Of a stretch of 64,000 nt of DNA, positions 44,700-57,343 are shown in pieces. The position numbers were made by a program, and so were the translations under genes. Position 1 is the stretch's first letter. Each line of letters starts with the position of its first letter. Source of the DNA: Gerris lacustris (Eukaryota > Arthropoda > Insecta > Hemiptera > Gerridae); assembly GCA_951217055.1 (NCBI GenBank), contig OX578285.1:62045442-62109441 (forward strand), in the 5' to 3' direction. The notes beneath the pieces are model-generated. The model was given only the letters and a program-made list of their open reading frames with translations, was not told the origin of the DNA and did no database searches.

Positions 44700-47600
44700 A
44701 CGTTTTAAACTTAAAGAGACTTAATTTAGTTTTACTTTTTGAGCAGAAATAGTCGAATACAATTCAAGAAAAGGGCTGTCTTGTTTTTAGTGTTCTACAG
44801 ACAGGCCTTATTTTGTTCTGAATAGTTCGGATTTAATTATTTTCTATTCTGGATCCCACTGTTTGGGAAACTGCGGGCTAGGGAGTCTCTCCCAAGCGGT
44901 CAATAGGGGAGATTAATTTTTAAATTAAATTAGGGTATTTAATTTTTATATTACAGTTATATGTTAATTATTATTGATAAATTTTTAAGTATAAAAGGTT
45001 TTATAAATTAAAAAATGTATTAACTAATATAGCTTTATCAAAGGATTGTTACAAGCCTGAATAAGTGTAGTATATTAAAAAAAAAGGAAAGAAGTCTTTA
45101 CTCTTTAATAACCCTAAAAAAGGCCAAATTTTTTCAAAAAAGAAATTATTTTATATCATTTATGAAAAAAAAAATCATCATAGAAAATTAGAATTATTAA
45201 AAAAATGCTGCCAGAAATATCTTGAGATTTTTGTTGACTATCATAGTTGTCAAGTATTTTATTTTTAATTAATTCGTGATTTCATTGTCTATTCAAACAA
45301 TTAATAATCGCCAATATACTTTTTAACTTTAATCTAGGAGTATAAAATAAAAGGATTAAAAAAATCATTAAATTCAGTCTTTTAACTGGCTATCTTATCT
45401 ACGTCAAAATTGCCTGCAGACTAAACTGTTGCTTTGTAAAAATCTCGGTGAACTGTGAACCAAATAAATTTCAAATTCACTGTTTTAAACTTCTTCGTTC
45501 GGGTTAAGCATTCTTCAAAATCAAGCCATTATCAAAAAATAATCTTTTCATAAATTAAATAGTACGGTATAATCTAGGTTGTAATAATTTAAAAAACTAA
45601 TTATACAAAATTATGTTTCTTTTTTTTTTTTTACAAATAAAATAAATTATAATAATGAAAAACATAACAATAGTTATAAATCCTTGAATATTATAAAATG
45701 TCACTACAACTCAATGGAAATGGTCCAAATCTGGTTAAATAAAGAAAAATTATATCTATACTATTTTTACAATTAATACTAACTTTTGACAACATGGTAA
45801 AATCAAATAAATGTGGAGGGGAGGCCAATAAGAGCACTGAATTTTGAATTGGATAAGGTAGGGCCAACTGTACCCACCCCTCCAACAGGCCTTGTGCCAT
45901 TATTTTTTTCCTCATATAAGCCAGATTGACCGAGTGTCAAAAGTTAGTACTAACTGTAAAAAGAGTATAATCAGAGCACTTCAGATTCTTGGCCTTTTTA
46001 GTAAACCATAAACTATAGAAAATTCAGCACAATTAGCTCCTGAACAAGAACACATACATTTAGATGACAATTTAATGACACAACCTTTATAATAAATTAG
46101 TAAGGCACATAATGTATATCGATTAGCATATAAATTACCTGATATTTTGGTAATGAAATTAATTGCCTGATATACTAGGTCATGCTCTAGTGGTAAATTA
46201 TTTTTACAAAGTAATATAATAATCTTACATCATTTAAACACAAGCGTGATCATTCACAACCTCATTGGAAAGTTTATACAAGATAATAGGTGATTTTATT
46301 ATTAAACAAATCTTGTTTGGCGATTCAATACTTCTAGATTTGTAACTATCTAATGCATTATTGTATTTTTTATTGATCTTGTTTCTGTAACTGATTTAAT
46401 TCATAATATCGTAACAATAAAAAAAAGGTAGAATAATTTAATCGATTTTTATTACATATAATCTCATATTTAAAAAAAAAAACTAAAAAACTAAATTGTA
46501 ACTTAAAATGAACTCTAAATTCGGTATCTAAGAAGTAAATTCCTTTATTGGTTCGAAAAAGATTTCAAATCAACCGAATTCTAAAATAATGTAATGTTTA
46601 ATAATAAAATATGTATCTTCCAAATAAATAGATGCCTCAAAACCCAAGCCTGAATTATGGCATGTACTTACAGTTACAGAAATTAGATCTTTGACAAGTG
46701 ATAGGGAAGGCTGGTTACCACCTAGGGTTGTATTTGGCTCCAGACATTACACCTCACAGACATCAGAGGAAAGCTTCAGCTGTAGAGGTCACTTTTAGAA
46801 AGCTATCCTCTAAAATTAACGGAGAATGTGAGAAAAAAAACCCGACCAACATTCCCTGGCATATATCAAAAACATCAGGGTACACCAAAAACAAAGCCTT
46901 CTCTGGGATAACCTAAATTTATCAGAATCTGCGTAGCAAAATAAAAGTTTTAGTTTTTTGTTATCCAACACCTTGATTTCTAATCTCGGCCATCTGAATA
47001 ATTTATTCTAAAAATGTAGAAAAAACATCATAGATCTTTTTTTGATATAATACTGAAACAATATCACATAATTTTAAAAAGAAGTCTAACTCATATCAGT
47101 ATAATTTTTATACATTGGACAACGTTTAATTTTGTAATTATTTCCCCGATATACTACAAAACCCCGACAATAAAGAAATTAAAAGTTATGTATCTCTATT
47201 TAACGGTAGATATACATTTCACAAATTAATCACACAGAAACAAGGAAATAAACTGACAATCCAAAAAAAAAAAAGTTGTAAGGGTGTTTCTTTTTTCCCC
47301 CCTAATTAAACTCTTAAACCCAAAATATATTTATTCCAAATAGATAGCCTTTAATGTAATATAAAAATAACTAACCATTTGGTTAAAATCATGCAAGTAT
47401 AATTTATAAGCATTTGTTTGTTTATTAAATTTGAAACAAAATCACATGCAGCATTTATGTCAGTAAATAGATTCCAGAAATTGCCAGGGTAATATTTAAT
47501 GATAAATCAATAACAAAAGATTTTCACTCCTTAAATTTTTTATTTATTTCTTAAATGCATATATTCATAAATAAAAGCTATACTCTCCTACACCGTTTTG

Positions 47601-48343
47601 GCTAAATCCCATTATATAAATAAATATCCAATAAGAATAAATAAAAATAAAACCTAAACAAAGGTAATTATGTTCGTTTATATATTAATTTTTATACATT
47701 AAATTGCTGTTATATAACATTTAAATTCTTAGTAAATGATAGATAAAAATAATTTTTAAGAGAGATACAACCGAATCAATGTGATCCTTAAATAATATCT
47801 ACATCAATTTTTTTTAAAAATAAAATTAAATAAAAGACCTAGATAATTTCAATTTAGACAGAAATTTTTCTTTAACATTATTTATCATAGTATTGAGTTA
47901 TATTCTAAAGATTCCCCTAAATATTTTCTAGTACATTATATGTTCTACAGCAGTAAATATGCAGATATCAAAAGTTGGTTTTTACCGATCATCAAAAGTT
48001 ATAGATTAAAACAAGAGATGATCTGAAAGGGAATACACATAAGCTGAGATGTTATAAATAATTTCCTACTGTGTACAAAATTACCTAATGCTGAGGTCTT
48101 AGGAACATTAAAATGTATTTACAATAAATTCTTATATACAACATTTTGTAATAAACATAAAGTAAAATGTATGTATAATATATTTGTAAGGAATATTTAA
48201 ATACAATAGAAGCCTTCTTCTCTGAGCTTGGTTTAACGCATTCAACATGTTTTCCAATTCAGGAACGTACCTCTGTGGTAGTTTTAAATAATACCAAATG
48301 AAATTATACGATTTAAAAAATTTTGTTGTTGGGGTCCTCTGTG
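44700..48343. other. AT-rich stretch, no gene recognised
   Basis: Long AT-rich sequence with only short open frames. A 72-codon plus-strand frame at 46698-46916 has ordinary composition but no recognisable domain; an exon cannot be excluded. Confidence 0.35.
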
Positions 48344-48790
48344 GATACAAATGCCAGCAGGCTGGCAGACCCTTGTAAGAGGGTTCTGGCCAAGACATGA
48401 GAAAAAGTGCGGCTGAGTGCCAGAAGGATGTGCTTGGATCCACTAGGAATCCTACCTCCAGCAGCCTCAGCATGGCATGGAACCACAGTGGATCCAAGCG
48501 CCAGCAGGCCTGGCAGACCCTTGTAAGAGGGTTCGGCCCGAGACATGAGGAAAAGAGCGGCTGAGTGCCAGAAGGGTGTGCTTGGATCCACTAGGAATCC
48601 TACCTCCAGCAGGCTTAGCATGGCATGGAACCACAGTGGATCCAAACACCAGCAGACTTGACGGACCCTTGTAAGAGGGTTCGGCCCGAGACATGAGGAA
48701 AAGAGCGGCTGAGTGCCAGAAGGGTGTGCTTGGATCCACTAGGAATCCAAACATCAGCAGCCTCAGCAAGGCATGGAACCACAGTGGATG
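48344..48790. repeat. Three 147-148-bp units related to the 120-bp satellite
   Basis: Units start at 48344, 48491 and 48639, with the start of a fourth at 48787. They share GTGCTTGGATCCACTAGG and GCATGGAACCACAGTG with the satellite at 61244-64000. They also carry about 28 bp more (GGCAGACCCTTGTAAGAGGG followed by TTCGGCCC), which the satellite lacks. Overlapping minus-strand frames are by-products of the repeat. Confidence 0.92.
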
Positions 48791-50430
48791 CAAATGCATT
48801 CGGGTTAACCAGTGGCTCAGCAAGGGGTTGACTCCTCGTAAGACATCTTTGTCAACATTTCTTCCCTAGTATATAAAAGATAAAGGGTCTTTTACCATTG
48901 TTTCTTGACAATATCTATCAACACCTGTATGTTGTATGAACAGTTACATATTGCAGTGGTGTACTGCAATGTTTTAAAAGTATTTCTCTGTTTTTATTTG
49001 CTTGTTACAAGAAAGTCATTTTGTTATCAGGTTATGAGTACGGTCACAAGTTGGCTTCTACTGTATGACTTTCAAAAGAAAATTATAAAAAATATACAAT
49101 ATTTTATTATTTAGGTTTAAAAAACAAATCTGCAGGAAAATGTTTACTACTTTGTTTATTGTTTATAATTAATTGTATCAGTGGTCTATCGTTACAATTT
49201 AATTTTTAAGCAATAAAGCTTTAATAAAATTGTAACTAGTATAAAATGATCAATTTGCCTAGCGAATAAATACAATATCATCAAGGGAACATACGCAAGA
49301 GTTAAATCAATAATTATTTTTGGGGTTATCTTATAAAATTTTCTTACTACTATTAACTCTAAAGCCTAAGTCTTGTTTATAGACATGGTTTAGAACGATT
49401 CACAGCTTACTGGCCAGACAATCTGTTTTAGTCTTCATAATGTTTTTTATAGTCATATAAGGACAGCCTTTTCCATTTACTACTTCATAGAAGCATATTG
49501 GAATATCTAAGGTTTGTAAATTGTATTTTTCATGATGGGAAAATTTCTCATTTGCTCAAAAAAAACATAAAAAAGTTAATATACATTACAAAATAGCACC
49601 TCAAGGTGACTCTCCATTTGACTAGATAATGTAAAATGAAGCAAATGCTTTAAAATCAATATCTTCAAACAATGAATGTTTTTTTGTTTTTTAAAAGTGA
49701 ATCAGTAATTTAAAAATATAAACAGAAACATTTATTTTTACAAACAAATAATTTAATGTCTAAATATTAATTTAAGTTAAATCTTGGTGTTGCTTTACTA
49801 ATAGGGTTACAACCTACTGATTATAATAATACAAATTCTCGTTGCATGTATTTTTAAGGCAATATTACATTATCTATAAGGGGGAAAAAGTGTACAATTA
49901 TTATGGAATTGTTTTTTTCCACTAAAATTTTATAGAATTGCTTTTGTAATTGAAATTAAAAGAAAAAAGTTGATCAGTTTATGGTCAAACAATAAAAATA
50001 GTTAATCAATACTAATTGGTCAACAATAGTTAATCAGTAGCAATTTTTCCAAAAATAATTAATCAATAGCAATTAATCAGCACTAGCTTATTTACCAGTG
50101 AACATTAGCTGGGCAATTTTGCTCTTTAATATTTATTTACTAATTAATATGGAGCAAAGAATTGTACTACAATTATAATAATAAGAAACTAAAGTTTATT
50201 TAATTTTAATATAATAAATTAATTTAGAATTTTAGGCAATTATTTATAAAACTATTAACATATTATGAGCACTCACTAGCTGTAAGCCAGATTTTCAAAA
50301 GGGGAAAATGTCCTCAACTTAAACAATAATTTTAATAATTCCATTTCCATGTATAAAATCCCCTCCTCTCCCCCAAATAAAATATGGAGGAAAAGAAGAA
50401 ATTTAACCTTTCTTTAGAGCAAGGAAAGTT
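48791..50430. other. AT-rich stretch, no gene recognised
   Basis: No coding region supported. Repeated GTTAATCA/AATTAATCA words near 49990-50080 are simple low-complexity sequence. Confidence 0.35.
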
Positions 50431-50723
50431 CAGTAATCCCTCGATATCCATAGGTTTCGGTTATCTGTGGTAAAATAAGTGACTTAAGTCTCATAGAAAG
50501 TGCACCAATCACCGCTGAAAAGTGTTAGAAAACCAGGGGTATTAGAGTGGACAGAATGGAAAAGCCTTGAACTTGTGGGTCGAGGATCAGACAAGGAATA
50601 AGGGTCTTATAAGCTCCGAAATCAACCGAGAAAAGGCAAAAACACTTGACCATAAGTTATCCGTGGTTCCCCATCTGTAGAACAATGTGGAATGTAACTC
50701 CTGTAGATATCAAGGGATTACTG
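50431..50723. mobile_element. pogo/Tigger-like MITE
   Basis: TIRs CAGTAATCCCTCGATATC and GATATCAAGGGATTACTG, 293 bp; CAGTA..CCCTCG ends are typical of pogo-like elements. TA follows on the right; on the left the expected TA reads TT. Confidence 0.78.
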
Positions 50724-50732
50724 TATTATTAA

Positions 50733-50736
<4 letters not shown>

Positions 50737-50814
<78 letters not shown>
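50737..50814. repeat. (TA)n tract, left of inverted-repeat element
   Basis: About 39 TA units abutting the left terminal repeat of the 50815-52960 element. Confidence 0.95.
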
Positions 50815-50816
<2 letters not shown>

Positions 50817-52958
50817 CACACCCAATTCAGCAACGTGACAACTCAAAAAATTCGGTTTTTGAGTTATCCCCGTAGAGTGATAGAGTGGATCAAAAGCAGT
50901 TGTATCTCTGCTACTTTTGACGTGGGGAGCGAATAAATTTAGGCAGTAGTGTAACAAGTCGAGAGGTCTCAAAACGCCTTTGACCAGCTAACCAGTTTGA
51001 TAAGTCAGTATAGTGATTTTTTTATTAGTTATCACTTTGCTGAGTATTTAATTTTATTATTTTGAATTGTCACTTTACTTTCCCTCTGGATTTTGAGTTG
51101 TAACACTTATTACTTATAATACCCTTGTCAATCAATAATTCAGTATAGTGTTTTTTTCGTGTTATCACTTTGCAAACTATTATTTTATTTATTGTTTTTG
51201 ATTGTAACATCACTTCTCATACTAGTATTTTTGAGTTATTACCTTACTTACTACTTCGTGGTATAATTTTTAATTGTTACGTTACTTTACATCAGGATTT
51301 TGAATTGTAACATGTACTATTGGAAGTTACCCCAATAAATCGATAATTAGTACAGTGATTTTTGTCGAATTTTTAACTTAACCAAATGTATTTAATTTCA
51401 TTATATAAGAAGTTATCAAATTACTAGCAGTTTAAATGATTTTCAAATTATTTATATCATTTCATTATTATAACTCTTGACTAAACAATGTATGTTTATC
51501 TATAACCCATGAAAACAACCGCGTATAAAAATAAAAAATGGCCAGAAGGTTTGTTTTATGTAATTTCTCAACTTAAGTAACCATACTTTATATTATTTTT
51601 CAGAGTTATATATGAATAGCGATAGGAATACCTAAGTAGGGCAGGGAAGGATTGAAAATTGTGAAAATAGTCATGGAGGACAAGCATTATACTGAATCAG
51701 ATATAAAGGTTAAAATCCTAAAATATAAAATAAAAAGAAAATGCAAAACAAGTACCAACAATATATATATTTATATTGGCTGTTATTTAGAGTTTTGAGT
51801 GTGAAAGTAATTTATATTATATAAAATTACTGAAAAGCATTTAATTCTTGGAAAAAGCAATTTTATTAATACTCCTCTCCAAGAGATTTTTAAAGAATAT
51901 AGACGATATTATCTACTTCAAATAAAAAAAAGTAAAAAATACTTAACAGTGCTAAGTGCTACTGTTCCAGTGCCAAAACTTAATAGTACTACTGATGAAG
52001 TAGCAATACTTGACAGCACTACTGATGACGTAGCAATGCTTAACAGTACTACTGATAAGGCAGCAATAATTTTTAAACAATGTTAAATTCTCAGAATCAA
52101 CTGACTACTACATCTTTTGTTTACTACATTGTAAACCGATTCGGAATGTGATAGTTCTCATCCATCTTCAGATGATGAGAATTCAATTTCTACTGAAAAC
52201 CTCTTCGAAAAGAACCAAAACAATAGAGCATAATAGCAATAACCGTTTATCATGTAATAATTGTAACACTAAGGTGACAAAAGGAAAGAGGAAGAGTTCG
52301 TCAAGCGAATTGGAAGAAGATTAGTAGTCTACATAATTTTTAAATAAATAACAATTTCTTTCTTGTATTTGATAACTTTCCTATAATTTTTGTCTTTTTC
52401 TTATTGTTATTAAATAGGCTTGTCATAATTCTGCCAAATATAAAATGATTTAATTGTTACGATTCACAATCACGGGGTTTCCTTTTTATAATGTACTAAA
52501 GCCCGAGATTGCGAATTGTAATTATAGCTTAAGCTCGTGAGAAAACAAAACTTTTTTTTACCTACAAACAAGGTTACCATAGAAAATCATTTATTTAAAT
52601 ACAATTGGATGACTTAATATGTGATGTAATTGCCTATAGTATGAAGTTGTCAAGTACATTCCTTTAACAAAAGGAGGTGAAGTACTGTAACATTGCAAAA
52701 AAATGCATGAGAAAGTTAAATGGATAGAGTGACAATTCAAAACGTTTTTGCAAAAACGTGAAAATGAACCATTTTTAACAAGCAGAAGTAAAAATATGGT
52801 GTCAGTATCATCAGCGGATAACCGCACTACAATTTGGACTGGTCAAATTAGTCTTTAATTGTTTACTCTTTCCTTGAGATAACTTTAAAGTTACTAAAAA
52901 CTCGTTTTTCTCAAAACTAAGATTTTAGAGTTGTCACGACGTTGCTGAAATGGGTGTG

Positions 52959-52960
<2 letters not shown>
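50815..52960. mobile_element. 2.1-kb TIR element embedded in (TA)n
   Basis: Left end CGCACACCCAATTCAGCAAC and right end (reverse complement) CGCACACCCATTTCAGCAAC, followed in both by GTGACAACTC with a short indel. Both ends abut long (TA)n, consistent with a TA target. The left 550 bp has about nine variants of TTTTGAGTTGTNAC, the motif that also lies inside the TIR. The interior (about 51600-52325) is a decayed coding region; a 33-bp tandem repeat there encodes LNSTTDEVAI-like units. No DDE motif is recognisable, so the superfamily is unknown. Confidence 0.82.
51990..52075 (+). repeat. 33-bp tandem repeat in a decayed frame
   Basis: Three units with ACTACTGATGAAGTAGCAAT, changing by a few bases each. 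Read in one frame they give STTDEVAILD-like repeats, so the length multiple of three may be a coding relic. Confidence 0.75.

Positions 52961-53050
<90 letters not shown>
52961..53050. repeat. (TA)n tract, right of inverted-repeat element
   Basis: About 45 TA units directly following the right TIR. Confidence 0.95.
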
Positions 53051-53053
<3 letters not shown>

Positions 53054-53516
53054 TAATGATAAAAAATAAATAAGCACAATTATCACTAGTGTTGCCATTC
53101 TTCTGAGCAGTACATTACAAAAAATTAAATAATCAATAGAAAAAATAAAAATATACATAAAGGTAAGAAATAATAATGAATATATGTGTGTGTATACACA
53201 TGTATGTACATAATAAAGACACACAAAATATAAATAATATGGAAGACGATAAACATAATAATAATTTCTTAATTAATAGTAGTATAATAAGGATTCAACT
53301 AGCTTCTCTACAATAATTAAAATAATATGTAAAAAGAGCAATGAATGTTAATAAATATTTTGCCTAGCTAAAAAAGTATTGAATGTGCACATAAGAGTAT
53401 ATTATATATATTGATGTTTTAAATTAGTTTATGAAAGTTTATAATTAGAAAATATTTAGTATACATGATGCTGGTGGTATAATGATGTTTTTAGAAGAAA
53501 ACAAATAGAAATTCTT
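53051..53516. other. AT-rich stretch
   Basis: No gene seen. Confidence 0.35.
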
Positions 53517-53780
53517 AAGGCCCCCATACACGGTCAAAATGTTTGAGCAAACATAATGTTTGTGCAAACATAATGTTTGAGCAAACATAATGTTTGTGCA
53601 AAAATTTTTACCGTGAATGGGGCTGTTTGATGTTTGAGGAAACATGATGTTTGACGTGTATGGCCTAAATTTGCCCGATATCATGTTTGCGCAAACCTCA
53701 TGTCGGGCAAATTTAGGCCATACACGTCAAACATCACAACATGGCGGCCTTTAGAAGAACATGGCGGCCTTTAGAGGCAG
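53517..53780. repeat. Palindromic unit with repeated AAACATAATGTTTG
   Basis: Three AGCAAACATAATGTTTG-type words (53548-53600) are followed by a long stem: GACGTGTATGGCCTAAATTT near 53653 pairs with AAATTTAGGCCATACACGTC near 53709, around a core GTTTGCGCAAAC. It ends in two copies of ACATGGCGGCCTTTAGA (about 53739 and 53759). Confidence 0.82.
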
Positions 53781-55556
53781 TAAAACTTGTTAAAATAAAA
53801 TAATGAGTCAAAGACAAACACCATTGAACTAATCCTGTATCTCAATTTTTTAGGATTATTCCATTCTCAATTATTTTATACATATTTGCGGAAAACAAAG
53901 CTCATATATTTAAAGGCTGTGGATCCAAATGAACTTGTTTCCTTGCGAAAAAGTGAGACACAAAGTTTGGTAGTTCAGTCAAGTACACATTAAATCAATT
54001 TAACATACATTATAAATATATACGTATTTATATCTTTTCCCCCTAATCAAGTACCAGCCTACTAATACTTATTAGTACTAATAAGTTATTAACTAGCTCT
54101 TTTGTTAATTAATATTTATTTTAATTAAACTATATACTCAAACATTTATATTTAATTAAAGGACGAAACTTATTTTAAATTCTATTGACATTTTACTACT
54201 AAAAAGACAGAAAACAATAACAAAACAAAACATAATTAACTTGTTAATTTATACTTGTATTCAAATCAGTGATGTTTAGGACTTTTTTTTACAAAAAATA
54301 TTATTCTAATGAGTACCTTTCTTCAAAAGCAAGTAATAATAAGCAATTGTAAAACAAAATATTTCTTCGGGGAAATTAGAATAAGTAACAATTAATTGAA
54401 ATAAAATAAGTTAATGCACAATAATAATTGCCATTAAAATTTCACAGAAAATTATCACATTTAATAATAAAAAAAATATATCAACACAAATAATAATAAT
54501 AAAAACATATACATTATTGTGTATGATGTGAATTAAAAATAATTTTAAAAAATTACAATACTGTGACCTGCTTTCAAGAGTTCTGTCTTTGATATTATTT
54601 TTACAAATGTGCTGAAGTTCAAATATACAAAAAAACCCAGCACTTCCAAATTATTATGTTAACTAACTGCAGCATACTAAAAATCAATAAAAAATCAACT
54701 TATTCCATTGCTACTAATATTGAGTAGCATCTAAATTTTTATGTAGAACAAAATTGGCCTAAAAATTACAAGTTTAATGCGACATATTCAACAATTCTTG
54801 CGAGTTATTCTCTCACAACTTTTCATTTTCAGACTGCATATTACTACCTTAAACTAAACAGATTTTAAGTAGAAAAGCACTTTAGCCATTAGTCAGGAAA
54901 TATTAAAACATTGCCATCTAAATAAATTTGTAATGATTCAAATAATAATGTTACAAACAAAATAATCAAATTTAAAAACTAAAAAAAATATACAATTCCT
55001 AAAAATTTCTTTTAATAATGATACTGGTTTTCGGTTTTGATTTGTTAAATCGAACTTACATTTCTCAATTACATAGCAGAACAAAATAATACTAAACAAA
55101 AATTTATATATATTTCTTAAAAACACTTCAGTGAATAAAAACTAACCAAGAGAGGACTTTTTGCACTCTTACAAGAAATTAAATCTATACATTCTTAATT
55201 AGTTTCTAAGCGTAACTGAAATAAAATGTGTTACAAGAAACAAAAACGTTATTCCAAATAATCCAGTAAATTCAATGGTCCCATAACAAATTAGTCTATA
55301 GAAAAATTCCCTCCTAATCCCATAAAAAGGTTCTTTAAAATTTAATACTCCTTTTGATCTCAACCATCAGCAAAAAGACATGATGAATTTTAACTAGAAA
55401 ATAATTCCTCGCAATTCACAAAATTAGAAAGAACAGCTGCCTTACTACTTAACAAATATATATTAATACCAATGAGTTCAAAATAAAAATTGATTTTAAG
55501 ACCAGACCACATTTATTTCAAAATTAAAGAAACAAATAAATTACTTAACGAGCCAC

Positions 55557-55557
<1 letters not shown>
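53781..55557. other. AT-rich stretch downstream of ZnT7
   Basis: No gene recognised. The part near 55510 carries AATAAA on the minus strand and could belong to the ZnT7 3' UTR. Confidence 0.35.

Positions 55558-55651
<94 letters not shown>
55558..55651. repeat. (TA)n followed by a ~30-T run
   Basis: About 32 TA units (55559-55622) run straight into about 29 T. It lies 315 bp after the ZnT7 stop, possibly in its 3' UTR. Confidence 0.95.
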
Positions 55652-55655
<4 letters not shown>

Positions 55656-55965
55656 AAAATTACATGTGATAAGCCAATCATTATATTTTCTCCTACATTT
55701 CCAAAGTATCTCTAAAATTGAATCTAGATTTAGAATATTTTATACTTAAATATGTAACCTACAGGTAGGTTATAACTTGCCTTAAAAATCTTATTATCTA
55801 TCACCTCCAAGAAAAAGGAGATAAAACTGGGACAAGTTTGTACACATTGATAAATACAATTAATCTACTAAATGTATAGGATATTATTTGTGAAGGGTTT
55901 TTGTGAATAACATAATAATTATGAATAAAATCACAGAATGTTGTATGTTAAATTGATATAATAAA

Positions 55966-57006
55966 TTATATTGGGGCAAAATCTAACTGTACAAACAGTT
56001 GTTTAACTCCGGCAGCAGTGAAAATCATATGCGTATGGTTAACAATGTAATTAGAATCTGCTTCTCTAGAAACTTCAAGCTTCAAAGCACCTACATAAAC
56101 ATCACTGCATAAAGTCCAAAAATGAGGCTCTTGAATACTGTATACACCGGCTAACTGCATGACCTTTTGATAACACTGAGGTAGCACGTTGTCCAAGGCC
56201 GGTGGCTGTCTCTGCATCAAAATTAGTGTCGAGTCTTTAATAAGAGCTAATGTGCTAACAGCAATTAAAAGAGCGATAAAAATCGAGCAGATTGGATCTG
56301 CTCTAAGCCAACCGAACGTTTGCATAAGAAGGGTTGATATAATTACACCGACACTTCCTAAAGTGTCAGCTAAAATATGTAAAAACACTCCCTTCATTAT
56401 TTGATTACCACTTGACGACATTTCATCGTGGGAGTGCGAATGCCCATGAGAATTATGGGAGTGGTTATGATTTGAATTGTGAGAATGTCCGTGAGATCCT
56501 CCTCCGTGAGAATGCGCATGTCCATGTTGAAAAGCATATATGCCTATTATATTTACAAGGAACCCTAAAACCGAAACTAAAAATAGTCTTTCGTGTTTCA
56601 CTTCCGGCGGTTCAATAGCTCTTTCGACAGCAGATGACAAAATATAAAAAGAAACGAACAACAAAAATAATCCGTTTACAAATCCGGCTAATACTTCTGC
56701 TCGAACGTAGCCATAAGAATATTTCTCATTGGCTCTCCATTTAGTGATTACAGAAGCTGCTAAACCGGCTATTAACCCTGTACAGTCGAAAAACATATGG
56801 AATGCATCGGAGATTAATCCTAAACTATTTGTAGTAACCCCATAAATCAATTCGACAAATGCAAATGATAAATTTAATAATAAAAATAAAAAGATATTTC
56901 TAGAACTCCGGTCTGAAAAAATTAACCTTAGGATGGCATTAATTTTATCTTTTATTCGGGATGTGACAGGTTTGTTGAAAGTATCTTTATAAGAAAGAGG
57001 AAGCAT
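55966..57006 (-). CDS. SLC30A7: Zinc transporter 7 (SLC30A7/ZnT7-like)
   Basis: Cation-diffusion-facilitator of the ZnT5/ZnT7 group, which loads Zn2+ into the early secretory pathway (Golgi) in exchange for protons. The 346-residue protein is intact and in one exon. Six membrane segments are visible, the first at about 38-57. The transport site is H70/D74 (FHMFFD, segment 2) with H210/D214 (LHILAD, segment 5). A His-rich cytosolic loop spans 161-193. The cytosolic C-terminal domain is about 265-346 and includes HFWTLCSDVYVG. Length is close to human ZnT7 (376); the difference is mostly a shorter His loop. ATG 57006 is the first ATG: an in-frame TGA lies just upstream and a 3' splice site at about 57041 suggests a 5' UTR intron. 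No other gene is adjacent. Confidence 0.94.
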   Translation of the reverse strand: MLPLSYKDTFNKPVTSRIKDKINAILRLIFSDRSSRNIFLFLLLNLSFAFVELIYGVTTNSLGLISDAFHMFFDCTGLIAGLAASVITKWRANEKYSYGYVRAEVLAGFVNGLFLLFVSFYILSSAVERAIEPPEVKHERLFLVSVLGFLVNIIGIYAFQHGHAHSHGGGSHGHSHNSNHNHSHNSHGHSHSHDEMSSSGNQIMKGVFLHILADTLGSVGVIISTLLMQTFGWLRADPICSIFIALLIAVSTLALIKDSTLILMQRQPPALDNVLPQCYQKVMQLAGVYSIQEPHFWTLCSDVYVGALKLEVSREADSNYIVNHTHMIFTAAGVKQLFVQLDFAPI

Positions 57007-57037
57007 TTTTTTAGGCTCCAAATAACTTCTAAGCAAT

Positions 57038-57060
57038 CACCTAAAACAAACAAGAGAAAA
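57038..57060 (-). promoter_or_regulatory. Probable 3' splice site ahead of the ZnT7 ATG
   Basis: On the minus strand the sequence reads TTTTCTCTTGTTTGTTTTAG and then GTGATTGC. A pyrimidine tract ending in TTTTAG about 35 nt before the ATG is a good acceptor, so a non-coding first exon lies further right. I could not place the donor. Confidence 0.6.
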
Positions 57061-57343
57061 CAAACAAATTATTAAAAAAACAACATTAATCTTTGCATGC
57101 AAATAAAATAAAAAATGGAATCAACATTTCCATGTTGTCTAAATTATTTGATTTATCACATGCTATTATATTTTTTATTAAGTACAGCTCTCATAATAAC
57201 ACAGCAACTATACTCTGATTCAATCTCTTGTCAAATAATAAACAGGTGTATATATACTGGTAGCAAATTGTAAGAATAAAACTATATTCTTTGTAATGTC
57301 TTTTCCACAAAAAACTGAAATATACATTAATCAAGACATTTAC
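57061..57343. other. Probable 5' intron or promoter-side sequence of ZnT7
   Basis: AT-rich, no coding region. If the acceptor call is right this is intron. Confidence 0.4.

Noticed and set aside
46698..46916. 72-codon frame with ordinary composition
   Set aside because: No recognisable domain and no splice or neighbour evidence; left as unassigned.
48132..48823. Three overlapping minus-strand frames of 110-121 codons
   Set aside because: They are the 148-bp repeat in three frames, since 148 is not a multiple of three.
42143..53224. Frames with long Tyr-Ile runs (42143-42521, 50687-50972, 52934-53224)
   Set aside because: Translations of (TA)n microsatellites.
56189..56618. Plus-strand frames opposite ZnT7
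   Set aside because: Antisense shadows of a well-conserved CDS.
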